From positions 110,516-174,515 of the forward strand of contig NZ_QIBZ01000005.1 of assembly GCF_003725955.1 (NCBI RefSeq): a stretch of DNA of 64,000 bases, in the 5' to 3' direction. Source of the stretch: Slackia isoflavoniconvertens. Its GTDB lineage: Bacteria; Actinomycetota; Coriobacteriia; Coriobacteriales; Eggerthellaceae. This document shows, in pieces, positions 40,627 through 48,954 of this stretch (position 1 is the stretch's first letter; every line of letters starts with the position of its first letter). The translations under genes were made by a program, and so were the position numbers. The notes beneath the pieces were generated by a model. It had not been told where the DNA came from. It was given only the letters and a program-made list of their open reading frames with translations, and did no database searches.

Positions 40627-41636
40627 TGCAGATGTCCATCGTCAACAAAGCCATCGGTGACCGCCGCTTCAAAATCGCCCTCGCGATGACTCTCGCCCTC
40701 CTCACGGTGCTGCTAGTCCCTGCGCACAGCGCCTACGCCGACATCGCCGGGGACATCAACAACTGGCTGGCGGAGCTCCTGAGGGATGCCGCGAACTGGA
40801 TGTTCTCCAAGCAGGTCGACGTCCTCAAGGGAATCGGATACGACGGCATCCTCGGCGCCGACTTCAGCTCGATGCTGACCACCTCCGGAAGCGTGTCGAT
40901 GTACGACATCGCCCACGGCGTGTGGAGGGTCGCCATCCTTCCCATCGGCTGCGGCGTGCTCTCCCTCGTGTTCACCGTGAAGCTCATCCAGATCTCGCAG
41001 AGGGTCGACGGCAACGCGTCGATGCCCGGGGTCAAGGAGGTCGTGTTCCTGCTCGTCTTCTTCGCCGTGTTCCTGTTCCTGATCCAGCACAGCTTCGAGC
41101 TGATGCAGTCGATCTACGAGGTGATCGGCATCGCCATCGACAGGGTCATGGCGCTGTTCGGGACCGGCGGCGCATTGGACCTTGCGGCGGTGTCCATCGT
41201 CACCACCGACGACGACATCCCGGCGCTGCTGGCCATGCTCATCGTCTCGCTCATCAGCTGGGTGGTGGTGCTGGCCGCCTACATCGTCGCCCTGGTCGTG
41301 TGCTGGGCTCGAGCGCTGCAGCTCTACATCATGGCGGCGTTCAGCCCCATCCCGCTTGCCTTCATGGCCCTGGACGACACCAGGCAGATCGGAGTCGGGT
41401 ATCTGAAGAACTTCACCGCCGTCTGCATCGCAGGCCTGATCATCGTCATCCTCCTGATCGCCTTCCCCGTGATCCTCGGAGGGATAACCGGCGCGAACCC
41501 CGGCACGGGCACCCCCGTGGACACCGTCGCGAACGGCCTCACGTACGCGCTGCAGTACCTGGCGATGTGCATCCTGCTCATCCTCTCGCTCGTGAAGAGC
41601 GGAGCGTGGGCTCGAGACATAGTTAGCGGATTCTAA
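40626..41636 (+). CDS. virB6: VirB6/TrbL-like membrane channel protein (element B)
   Basis: This 336-residue polytopic protein has a cleavable-looking N terminus (HSAYADIAGDINNWLAELL) and six or more hydrophobic helices (LPIGCGVLSLVFTVKLI, VVFLLVFFAVFLFLI, ISWVVVLAAYIVALVVCWA, CIAGLIIVILLIAFPVIL, LAMCILLILSLV). It ends SGAWARDIVSGF, the same ending as in element A. Its ATG overlaps the lipoprotein stop (TGATG). Confidence 0.82.
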   Translation: MQMSIVNKAIGDRRFKIALAMTLALLTVLLVPAHSAYADIAGDINNWLAELLRDAANWMFSKQVDVLKGIGYDGILGADFSSMLTTSGSVSMYDIAHGVWRVAILPIGCGVLSLVFTVKLIQISQRVDGNASMPGVKEVVFLLVFFAVFLFLIQHSFELMQSIYEVIGIAIDRVMALFGTGGALDLAAVSIVTTDDDIPALLAMLIVSLISWVVVLAAYIVALVVCWARALQLYIMAAFSPIPLAFMALDDTRQIGVGYLKNFTAVCIAGLIIVILLIAFPVILGGITGANPGTGTPVDTVANGLTYALQYLAMCILLILSLVKSGAWARDIVSGF

Positions 41637-41653
41637 GAGAAAGGAAAGAGAGC

Positions 41654-42049
41654 TTGTACGAACCGAACAGCGGGGCCACGCCGGAAGCGGCATGGATGAT
41701 GAACGACCCAGAGGACGGATCGCGCCTGCTCCTGGAGGCCCATGCGGCACCAGACCCGACGGGGGCGGACACCCTGGGATTCTCGTTCTCCCTGTGGGCC
41801 AGGCGACAAGGCGGGTGGACCGAGGTGATGAACGGCTTCAACTGGGGCTATTCCGACGCCGAGGAGCTCGTCGACGCCGCCGAGGCCTACCTCGGGTACG
41901 AACCAGAAGACATCGAGCGCATCGGCTACGGAGAGTTCGAGAGGGCGCTGCTCCTTGACGAGGGCCTCTCGTCCAGGGCGCAGCGCGCCAAGAGCATCCC
42001 CGCGGTCGAGCAGATCAGGAGAAGGGAGGGACATCGGATGGGCAGGTAG
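41654..42049 (+). CDS. Unassigned 131-residue protein (element B only)
   Basis: This soluble protein starts at a TTG after AAGGAAAGAG. It contains AAWMMNDPEDGSRLLLEAHA, GFSFSLWARRQGGWTEVMNGFNWGYSDAEELVDAAEAYLG and a basic tail. No family is recognised, and no equivalent lies between virB6 and the next gene in element A. An internal ATG at 41,693 is an alternative start. Confidence 0.55.
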   Translation: MYEPNSGATPEAAWMMNDPEDGSRLLLEAHAAPDPTGADTLGFSFSLWARRQGGWTEVMNGFNWGYSDAEELVDAAEAYLGYEPEDIERIGYGEFERALLLDEGLSSRAQRAKSIPAVEQIRRREGHRMGR

Positions 42050-42115
42050 CCCTTGGCACCCAGGAACCCCGGCACTTCCACAACATGCCGGCACTAGACG
42101 TAAAGGAGGGCTCGC

Positions 42116-42607
42116 ATGAGCCAGGAAACACCAAAGAACACCTATGTCACGCTGCACAAGAACTTCGTTCGCACGGACATCGAGTACACCGACCGAAGGA
42201 CCGGTGAGACAAGGACCTTCAACTCCGTGACCCTGCCCAAGGGCACGGTCATCGACGGGCACGACGTCAGCTACTACCAGTTCAGCCCGCTGTTCGTCAA
42301 CGAGTCGCGATACCGCGGCGAGGACTACCGGGACATCCCGCTCCTCACCGAGCGCGAGGTCTGGCTCCGCAGGAGCATCCTCGACGAGGACGGCAAGCCC
42401 GTCGTCAACGACGAGGGCGTAGAGGTCAAGGACGTGATCAAGGTGATGCCCGCCCAGATCAGGGATGCGATCGAGCAGAACCGGACCGAGTACCTCGAGA
42501 GCCTCGCCGACCGCGCGCGCTCGGCACGCGACGGCAGCGAGAGGCTCGGCCGCAACGCCGCAGCCCGCGCCAACGCCCGCATGGCCCGCGAAGACATCCC
42601 GTTCTAA
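42116..42607 (+). CDS. Conserved transfer-operon protein of unknown function (element B)
   Basis: This 163-residue homologue of the protein at 13,326-13,784 shares YVTLHKNFVRTDIEYTDRRTGETRTFNSVTLPKGTV, FSPLFVNESRYRGEDYRDIPLLTEREVWLRR and IKVMPAQIRDAI. A strong AAAGGAGGG site precedes the ATG. It immediately precedes the adhesin gene. Confidence 0.75.
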   Translation: MSQETPKNTYVTLHKNFVRTDIEYTDRRTGETRTFNSVTLPKGTVIDGHDVSYYQFSPLFVNESRYRGEDYRDIPLLTEREVWLRRSILDEDGKPVVNDEGVEVKDVIKVMPAQIRDAIEQNRTEYLESLADRARSARDGSERLGRNAAARANARMAREDIPF

Positions 42608-42616
42608 GGAGGGGCC

Positions 42617-45600
42617 GTGAAAGCAAAGACAGCGGGGAGGATCGTCTCCTCCAAGATCGTCCGCGTGGCCATGAGCCTCGCTTTGGCGTTGAGCGTTTGC
42701 GTGGTGACGCCCGTCAACGCATTCGCGGCGGGCGGCGTCAACGTCACAATCGGCGACGACATCCCTTACGCGGGATACTCCACAACGCACATGTATGCCG
42801 ACGGCGAGGTCGCGTACTGCGCCGACCCGTCTGCCGCCACTCCGTCCCCGGGCACGTACAGCAAAAGCAGCGTGAGCGACCCCGACCTCATCGCCACCAT
42901 GTGGTTCAGCTACGGTGCCCCGGGATTCGACGCATCCATGTTCCCCGACTCCTGGTACGACGGCAGCGGCTGGAGCGCGGAGAAGTACGTCGTCGCAAGC
43001 CACGTGCTCCTGTCCTATGCCTACCAGGACTCCAAGGCCGATGCCGTGTTCGGCACCAGCGGCGACTTCGAGGACTGGGCCCGCGGCGAGCTTCTGGGCA
43101 CCACCTGGAAGTCCATAAAGGCAAGCAAGGGAAAGGTTTCGACCGGCTTCGAGGCGTTCTGCATCCACACCGGACCTGGCACCCAGGTGCTCATGAGCTT
43201 CACCTGGGACAAGGGAGGCCTGAAGGTCGCCAAGGTTGACTCCCAGGCAGGGGCCGAGCCCCAGGGCGATGCCACGCTTAGCGGCGCCAAGTACGACATC
43301 GTCAACTCCTCCGGCAAGTACGCCCTCGTCGACGGCCGTTACTACGCAAGCGGCGAGGTGGTGAAGACCATCACCGGGCATTGGGACGGCGACGCCGGCG
43401 CGTATATCGCCAAGACTGCCTCCAACGCGCTGCCTTGCGGCACGTACACCGTGGTCGAGTCCGAGGCACCCGAGGGCTACCTCGTGTCCGACTGGTCCGC
43501 TAAAGCTGAGATCAGGTCCGATGGACGGGTCGTCGACCTCACATCCAGCCCCTGCGCAGACGACGTCATCCGCGGCGGCGTGCAGGTGACGAAGTCCGAC
43601 GTCGAGCTCCAGGCGTCCGAGGCCCTGGGCGGTAGCTCCCATGACACCCTGACCACCGGATCCACCCTCTCCGGCATCGAGTTCACCATCGCCAACGCAT
43701 CCGAGCACAAGGTCCTCGTTGGCGACAAGTGGTTCGAGCCCGGCGACGTCATCGAGACCATCGCGACCGCATGGAACGACGAGATGGGGGCATACACCGC
43801 CCAGACCGCGGCCGACGAGCTTCCCTACGGCACCTACACCATCCAGGAGACCAAGACCAACGACTCCTACCTGCTCACCGACGGCACGCCCCGCACCTTC
43901 CAGGTGAGGGCAGAGGGCGTGATGGTCGCAGGCGACAGGTACGAGAGGCCCCTGGAGTTCTCCGACCAGGTGGTACGCAACGACCTGGAGATCGTGAAGA
44001 TGGCCGAGGACACCAACGCGTCCCTGCAGGTGGCCTTCAAGGTGACCAACGTCTCAACCGGCGAGTCCCACGTCCTCGTGACCGACAAGAACGGCAACGT
44101 CTCCACGGCCTCATCCTGGAACAAGCACAGCAGCAACACCAACGGCAACGACGGCCTGCTCTCCTCCGAGAACATCAAGGCGTCTGACATGGACTCCAAG
44201 GCGGGCATCTGGTTCTCCCTTGGCGAGGACGGCTCCAACGCGGCCGTCGATGACGGCCTCTCCGCGCTCCCTTACGGCAAGTACGTCCTGGAAGAGCTTC
44301 GCAGCGACTCCAACGAGGGCTACGACCTGGTGACCAAGACCTTCGTGATCGAGCGCGACTCCACCGCGGCCAAGCCCGTGTGGATGAGCCTCGACGACAA
44401 GGAGGGCCCGAAGATCCAGACCGAGGAGACCGACAAGGCCGACGGCGACCACGTGGCACAGGCTTCCGCCGAGACCACCCTGGTCGACACCGTCTGGTAC
44501 GAGAACCTCAAGACCGACGGCACCCAGTACACCCTGACCGGCACCTTGATGGTCAAGTCCACCGGCGAGCCGCTGCTCGACGCTGATAGCAACCCCGTCA
44601 CCGCAACAACCACCTTCAAGCCAAGGACCGCTTCCGGCGAGGTCGAGCTCGAGTTCACCTTCGACGGCAGCCTGCTCGCGGGCGAGGACATCGTCGCCTT
44701 CGAGTCCATGGCCTCCGACGGCATCGAGGTCGCAGTGCACGCCGACATCAGCGACGAGGATCAGACCGTCCACTTCGTCGACATCCGCACCACCGCCACC
44801 GACCAGGGCGACGGCGACAAGCTCGTCACCGGCACGGAGATCGTCATCTCCGACGAGGTTTCCTACGAGGGCCTTACCCCTGGTACCGAATACACGCTTG
44901 AGGCAACCCTGGTCGATGCCGAGACCGGGGAGCCCGTCATGGTCAAGGACGGCCTGATCGAGAGGCAGGTGACCGGCACGGTGACCTTCGTTCCCGAGGA
45001 AGCCGACGGTACCCAGGCCGTGGAGATTGCCTTCGACGGCACCGATTTCGGCGGAAAGAGCCTCGTCGTATACGAGAAGCTCTTCTCCGCAGGCGTCCAG
45101 CTCGCATCCCATGAAGACCCGAACGACGAGGGCCAGACCGTGACCGTCGTCGAGATCGGCACCACCCTCGTCGATGCCAGTGACGGCGACCACGTCATCG
45201 TCTCCGGCAAGGTGAAGCTGACCGACACCATCGAGTACAAGGGCCTTGTCCCTGGCGAGACCCACACCGCCCACGGCACGCTGATGGTCAAGTCCACCGG
45301 CTTGGCACTGGAGGACGCCGACGGCAAACCGGTGACCGCAACGGCGGAGTTCACCCCCGACAAGCCAAGCGGAACCGTTGACGTCACCTTCGAGTTCGAT
45401 GCCTCCAAGATCGAGGAAGGCGTTGAGCTGGTGGCATTCGAGGAGTGCCTCGATGTCAACGGCAACGTGATCGCGGTCCATCAGGACATCGAGGACGACG
45501 GCCAGACCGTCGTGGTGGACAACCCGGACACCCCGAAGGTCCCTGACGAGCCCGGCAAGGGCTACGACAAAACCGGCTTCGACACCACCATGCTCTTCGC

Positions 45601-45718
45601 GGCCGTGGTCATCCTGATCGCAGCGGGCGCCGCTTGCGGCATCTACGCGATCCGCAAGCGCAAGCAGGCCTCCATCGAATCGGACGAGGACGCTGACAGC
45701 GAAACCGACGAGTCCTAA
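42617..45718 (+). CDS. VaFE/SpaA-repeat surface adhesin (element B)
   Basis: This 1033-residue cell-wall protein starts at a GTG after AAGGAGGGG. It has a signal peptide ending NAFAA-GG, a thioester-like N-terminal domain (AYCADPSAATPSPGTY, GAPGFDASMFPDSWYDGSGW) and SpaA/Cna-B-type domains (GAKYDIVNSSGKYALV, GIEFTIANASEHKVLV, LPYGTYTIQETKTNDSYLL). Three VaFE repeats follow (VWYENLKTDGTQYTLTGTLMV, VSYEGLTPGTEYTLEATLVD, IEYKGLVPGETHTAHGTLMV), one more than in element A. The sorting signal is YDKTGFD, with a membrane helix and RKRKQ tail. It is paired with the downstream sortase and co-oriented with the transfer genes. Confidence 0.88.
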   Translation: MKAKTAGRIVSSKIVRVAMSLALALSVCVVTPVNAFAAGGVNVTIGDDIPYAGYSTTHMYADGEVAYCADPSAATPSPGTYSKSSVSDPDLIATMWFSYGAPGFDASMFPDSWYDGSGWSAEKYVVASHVLLSYAYQDSKADAVFGTSGDFEDWARGELLGTTWKSIKASKGKVSTGFEAFCIHTGPGTQVLMSFTWDKGGLKVAKVDSQAGAEPQGDATLSGAKYDIVNSSGKYALVDGRYYASGEVVKTITGHWDGDAGAYIAKTASNALPCGTYTVVESEAPEGYLVSDWSAKAEIRSDGRVVDLTSSPCADDVIRGGVQVTKSDVELQASEALGGSSHDTLTTGSTLSGIEFTIANASEHKVLVGDKWFEPGDVIETIATAWNDEMGAYTAQTAADELPYGTYTIQETKTNDSYLLTDGTPRTFQVRAEGVMVAGDRYERPLEFSDQVVRNDLEIVKMAEDTNASLQVAFKVTNVSTGESHVLVTDKNGNVSTASSWNKHSSNTNGNDGLLSSENIKASDMDSKAGIWFSLGEDGSNAAVDDGLSALPYGKYVLEELRSDSNEGYDLVTKTFVIERDSTAAKPVWMSLDDKEGPKIQTEETDKADGDHVAQASAETTLVDTVWYENLKTDGTQYTLTGTLMVKSTGEPLLDADSNPVTATTTFKPRTASGEVELEFTFDGSLLAGEDIVAFESMASDGIEVAVHADISDEDQTVHFVDIRTTATDQGDGDKLVTGTEIVISDEVSYEGLTPGTEYTLEATLVDAETGEPVMVKDGLIERQVTGTVTFVPEEADGTQAVEIAFDGTDFGGKSLVVYEKLFSAGVQLASHEDPNDEGQTVTVVEIGTTLVDASDGDHVIVSGKVKLTDTIEYKGLVPGETHTAHGTLMVKSTGLALEDADGKPVTATAEFTPDKPSGTVDVTFEFDASKIEEGVELVAFEECLDVNGNVIAVHQDIEDDGQTVVVDNPDTPKVPDEPGKGYDKTGFDTTMLFAAVVILIAAGAACGIYAIRKRKQASIESDEDADSETDES

Positions 45719-45739
45719 TCGCTCGTCCTGAAGCCAATT

Positions 45740-45766
45740 GGAGGCGGCCATTTGGTCGCCTCCTTT
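45740..45766 (+). terminator. Hairpin between adhesin and sortase genes (element B)
   Basis: GGAGGCG (45740-45746) pairs with CGCCTCC (45757-45763), followed by TTT. It probably reduces, rather than abolishes, transcription into the sortase gene 18 bp later. The same arrangement occurs in element A. Confidence 0.55.
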
Positions 45767-45783
45767 CATCTGATAGGAGGAAT

Positions 45784-46509
45784 ATGAAAGCTGCGACGAA
45801 AGCAAGAGCCGCCTTCGCGGCGTGCCTCGCCTTGACCCTCTCCGGCCTGGCGCTAGCGCTCTCACTCCTGGAGTTCTCTGAAACCGCGGGCCGCGTCGAC
45901 CCTTCGCCCGTGGCCGGCATCGAGCAAGAGGAGGACGATCCTTTCCCTGCTGTGGACTGGGACTATTGGAAGAGCCAGAATCCCGACGTCATCGGCTGGA
46001 TAACCGTCCCCGGAACCGGCATAGACCTGCCAATCTGCCAGGCGCCTGCGTCTGACCCGACCTACTACCTGAGCCACGATGTTTACCGAAAATGGAACTT
46101 CTACGGCTGCCCTTACCTGGATTCTGATTGTGCCGAGAAGGGGTTCGACAGCCCCCTTGCCATGGTGTTCGGCCACCACATGGACGACGGAAGCATGTTC
46201 GCCGCGATGGCGAGCTACTCGGACAAGGCATTCGCGCAGGATCACTGCGAGATCCTGCTCCAGACGCCAGAGGAGAAGAAACGGCTGCATGTTGCGGCTG
46301 CGGACGTCGTGGACACCTACAACGAGTTTAAGAGGCTGGGCTTCGTCGATAGGAGGGACTTTCTTGCGTGGTGGGAGGAAACGCTCGAGGGCTCAGACAT
46401 GGTGCTCGACCCGAATGCGACCGATCCCGAGAGTGTGCATGCCTTCGTCACCTGCAGCTACGGCCTCTGGAACGGCCATGAGCGCACCATCGTCTATGCA
46501 GTCGAATAA
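45784..46509 (+). CDS. srtB: Class B-like sortase (element B)
   Basis: This 241-residue sortase has an N-terminal membrane anchor, DVIGWITVPGTGIDLPICQAP, the catalytic histidine in MVFGHHMDDGSMF, the cysteine in AFVTCSYGLW and the arginine in GHERTIVYA. An AGGAGG site precedes the ATG. It is the last gene of the transfer operon and the likely processing enzyme for the YDKTG-type adhesin upstream. Confidence 0.88.
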   Translation: MKAATKARAAFAACLALTLSGLALALSLLEFSETAGRVDPSPVAGIEQEEDDPFPAVDWDYWKSQNPDVIGWITVPGTGIDLPICQAPASDPTYYLSHDVYRKWNFYGCPYLDSDCAEKGFDSPLAMVFGHHMDDGSMFAAMASYSDKAFAQDHCEILLQTPEEKKRLHVAAADVVDTYNEFKRLGFVDRRDFLAWWEETLEGSDMVLDPNATDPESVHAFVTCSYGLWNGHERTIVYAVE

Positions 46510-46713
46510 GAGGCTGAGTTTAGGAATAGGTACAGAGAGCCGCTGCGATAGACGCCCGTGGCGGCCATTGCGGCTTCTGGACCAGCTACAAGCGCGTCAT
46601 TGTTACGTTATTGAGGGTCCCTGAATGATGTACTTCTACTCTTGATCTGCATCCTTGCGTTTGGCATCCCAAAGGAAAATGTCGTATGTCCGACCATCGG
46701 AACATGGCACATT

Positions 46714-46744
46714 CCCCAAAAAGCAAGTGCTATTGATTTTGGGG
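46714..46744. repeat. CCCCAAAA-N15-TTTTGGGG, 3' copy at the ATPase gene
   Basis: CCCCAAAA (46714-46721) and TTTTGGGG (46737-46744) are separated by 15 bp and overlap the end of the ATPase gene. An element with the same arms and spacing lies in its promoter region. Confidence 0.65.
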
Positions 46745-47941
46745 ATTCGAACCGCACAGCCAATCGGCGGCGTCGATAATTCGTATGCCTTCGTACTGGT
46801 ATTCGGGCTGGTATGTGCGCGCTATCAGGATCTTCGGGTAGGCGTCCCTTACCGCCAGCAGGGGGGCCACCTCTCGTTCGAACGTGCGCTCCTCGGATAT
46901 GCTGTTCGCAACCTGGATGTAGAGCTTCTCGCCCTGCTTGATGGCGACGAAGTCTATCTCCTTCTTGTACAGCACGCCGACGTACACCTCGTAGCCGCGC
47001 CGAAGGAGCTCCATGGCGACGATGTTCTCCAGCACTCGGCCGTAGTCCATGTTCTTGGTGCCGAGGCGGGCGAACCTAAACGACTGGTCGACGAGGTAGT
47101 ACTTGTCCTCCGACCTCAGGTACCTCTTTCCGCGGATGTCGTATCGGCGGATTCGGTAGAAGGCGAACGCCTTGCACAGCGCGTCGACGTACTTGCCGAT
47201 CGTCTTGTGGTCGGCCTTCGTCCTGTTCGACTCGAGCGTGTCGGCAATCGACCGGATGGACGTGAGGTTCCCGACGTTGTCCATGAGGTAGTCGATGAGC
47301 GCATGGAGCAGCTGCTCGTTCTTCAGCTTGTATTTGCTCACGATATCCCGCACCACCAGGGCGTTTAGGACCTCGGAGTCGATATAGCGCCGCTTTTGCT
47401 CCTCGGTCCTGTACAGGTACGACCCCGCCATGCCCCCATCCGAGGTGTAGCTGGTCAGGCTGTCGTAGATGTTCTGGGACGGGTAGTATGCGAGGTACTC
47501 CCGGAAGGAGAACGGGTAGACGGGGATCTCGTACGTCCTGCCCACGAACAGGGTCGCCAGATCGCTGCTCTGCAGGAAGGCGTTCGAGCCGGTGACGAAT
47601 ATGCTGTACTTCTCCCTGGCGTGCAGGCTGTTTATCGCCTTCTCGAAGGATGCGCACATCTGCACCTCGTCGATGAAAAGGTAGTTCTGCCGGCCGGGCG
47701 CGTAGCGCTCCTCCACGTATGCCTCCATGGAGCGGTAGTCCAGGATGTCCTCGAAGTCCGTGAGGTTGTAGTTGATGCGGATGATGTTCGCGTCGGGCTG
47801 TCGCTCGGAGATCTTCTGCGCCAGGGCCTCCAGAAGCTTCGACTTGCCCGACCTGCGGACGCCGGTGATGACTTTGATGTCCGGCGTATCGGCAAGCTCC
47901 AACATCTCCGAAAGGTACGCCGTTCGTTCAATAAGCTTCAC
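46730..47941 (-). CDS. AAA/DUF4143-type ATP-binding protein, cargo of element B
   Basis: This 403-residue ATPase is of the AAA_14 plus DUF4143 type. Walker A is TGVRRSGKSKLL (about residues 28-39), Walker B is NYLFIDEVQM, and a sensor-like segment SIFVTGSNAFL follows. The C-terminal DUF4143-like nuclease-fold domain contains YGRVLENIVAMELLRRGYEVYVGVLYKKEIDFVAI and LYIQVA, a PD-(D/E)xK-like arrangement. Family members are widespread in gut bacteria and mostly uncharacterised. The GTG at 47,941 after CGAGGAGGA is preferred over a TTG 18 bp upstream. GC content and orientation differ from the neighbours, indicating later insertion. Confidence 0.85.
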   Translation of the reverse strand: MKLIERTAYLSEMLELADTPDIKVITGVRRSGKSKLLEALAQKISERQPDANIIRINYNLTDFEDILDYRSMEAYVEERYAPGRQNYLFIDEVQMCASFEKAINSLHAREKYSIFVTGSNAFLQSSDLATLFVGRTYEIPVYPFSFREYLAYYPSQNIYDSLTSYTSDGGMAGSYLYRTEEQKRRYIDSEVLNALVVRDIVSKYKLKNEQLLHALIDYLMDNVGNLTSIRSIADTLESNRTKADHKTIGKYVDALCKAFAFYRIRRYDIRGKRYLRSEDKYYLVDQSFRFARLGTKNMDYGRVLENIVAMELLRRGYEVYVGVLYKKEIDFVAIKQGEKLYIQVANSISEERTFEREVAPLLAVRDAYPKILIARTYQPEYQYEGIRIIDAADWLCGSNPQNQ

Positions 47942-47976
47942 AGGTATCCTCCTCGACAACGTACGTTGTGTGTATT

Positions 47977-48007
47977 CCCCAAAATTGAATTATATGCCGT
48001 TTTGGGG
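47977..48007. promoter_or_regulatory. CCCCAAAA-N15-TTTTGGGG, promoter copy of the ATPase gene
   Basis: CCCCAAAA (47977-47984) and TTTTGGGG (48000-48007) enclose a 15-bp spacer that, on the minus strand, contains TATAAT, a good -10 box. A factor bound here would overlap the promoter, so autoregulation is likely. Confidence 0.65.
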
Positions 48008-48311
48008 ATTTGTGTATTCGCCAACTGCATGCAATGACGAAAACAGTGTGTGGATGGCCGCTGCAAACGCCCAGGGTCTTGGGGTCCTTGCGGATCCCGA
48101 TTGTGGGTGGTTCTACCGGGCGGACGCCGACGGTTCCAGGGCGATTCCCGGGAGCCGAGCCAGGTGAGCTCGGGGCTTCCACTACGGGACTGAGCCATTG
48201 CGGTATGCAACGTGTCATAGTTATCACCTCTATCACTGATACGGTAATAACCATTGTGTTTTTGGCACGGTTCGATCGCGGTGCCGACGGCCCCGCGACG
48301 CGGGAGACGGC
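48008..48311. other. Non-coding gap between ATPase and micropeptide genes
   Basis: No gene is supported. A TGATAC half-site followed by GGTAATAACC lies at 48,237-48,252, near a GTTATCAC element, and could be a weak operator. The region is the right border of the cargo insertion in element B. Confidence 0.4.
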
Positions 48312-48392
48312 TCACATGAACCTGAACACGGCCTTGATGAGCCACTTGCAGAAGCCGCCAATGGCTCCTAAAAGCACCCTAATCGCCTTCAT
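48312..48392 (-). CDS. 26-residue membrane micropeptide (element B)
   Basis: The frame starts inside the 3' end of the preceding gene (14-bp overlap) and encodes a short basic start, a hydrophobic stretch (VLLGAIGGFCKWLIKAVF) and a terminal RFM. It is the counterpart of the 31-residue peptide at 8,026-8,121. Two independent copies with the same overlap and character support real translation. Confidence 0.6.
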   Translation of the reverse strand: MKAIRVLLGAIGGFCKWLIKAVFRFM

Positions 48393-48954
48393 AGTCCATC
48401 CAACCTTCCTCTTCGCTCTCAACCTCAATCTGCTGCAAGGGTTGCAGCTCCCTTGCCCATGCCAGTGCCTCCCACGAGGCTCCTGCGAGATTCGCTACAG
48501 CCTCGTCATCCATCGCGTCATTCGACGCTCTAAGCGCATCCACTACGCCTTGGAGCTGGCTTGCCAAGGACGGTCCGCCTCCATCCGAGAGGAGCAGCGC
48601 CGATGCGCAGTCGAGCCGCATGACGTCCACCAGGCCATCACCCATGCGGACAAGCATGCGGTCTCCGTCAACGAGCACCTGCTCAACGTCTCTCAGCTCG
48701 CCTTCCTCAGCGAGGAGGAAGCGCCAGCCCATGGCCCTTCGGCCGACTGGGACAACGTCGTCCTCAAGGTCCTCCTTGAAGCGCGGGTCCGTCTCGTAGA
48801 AATGCGCCTGCAACCACAGGCCCTTCTCCAGCTGGTCGAAGCGGACCTCGTAGTTTGCCAGCATGCAGCCGTCTCCGAACGGCTGGGAGGGCGTGTAGGA
48901 GTCCGTGTCGAACACGTCCAGCCGACCGTTCCGGTACTTGATCTGAACCTTCAT
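48379..48954 (-). CDS. Conserved mob-operon protein of unknown function (element B)
   Basis: This 191-residue protein is homologous to the one at 7,488-8,042 (VQIKYRNGRLDVFDT, EKGLWLQAHFYETDPRFKEDL, MGWRFLLAEEGELRDVEQVLVDGDRMLV). It has an acidic C-terminal tail (EVESEEEGWMDYEGD) that overlaps the micropeptide gene. ATGA overlap with the relaxase gene. Confidence 0.75.
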   Translation of the reverse strand: MKVQIKYRNGRLDVFDTDSYTPSQPFGDGCMLANYEVRFDQLEKGLWLQAHFYETDPRFKEDLEDDVVPVGRRAMGWRFLLAEEGELRDVEQVLVDGDRMLVRMGDGLVDVMRLDCASALLLSDGGGPSLASQLQGVVDALRASNDAMDDEAVANLAGASWEALAWARELQPLQQIEVESEEEGWMDYEGD

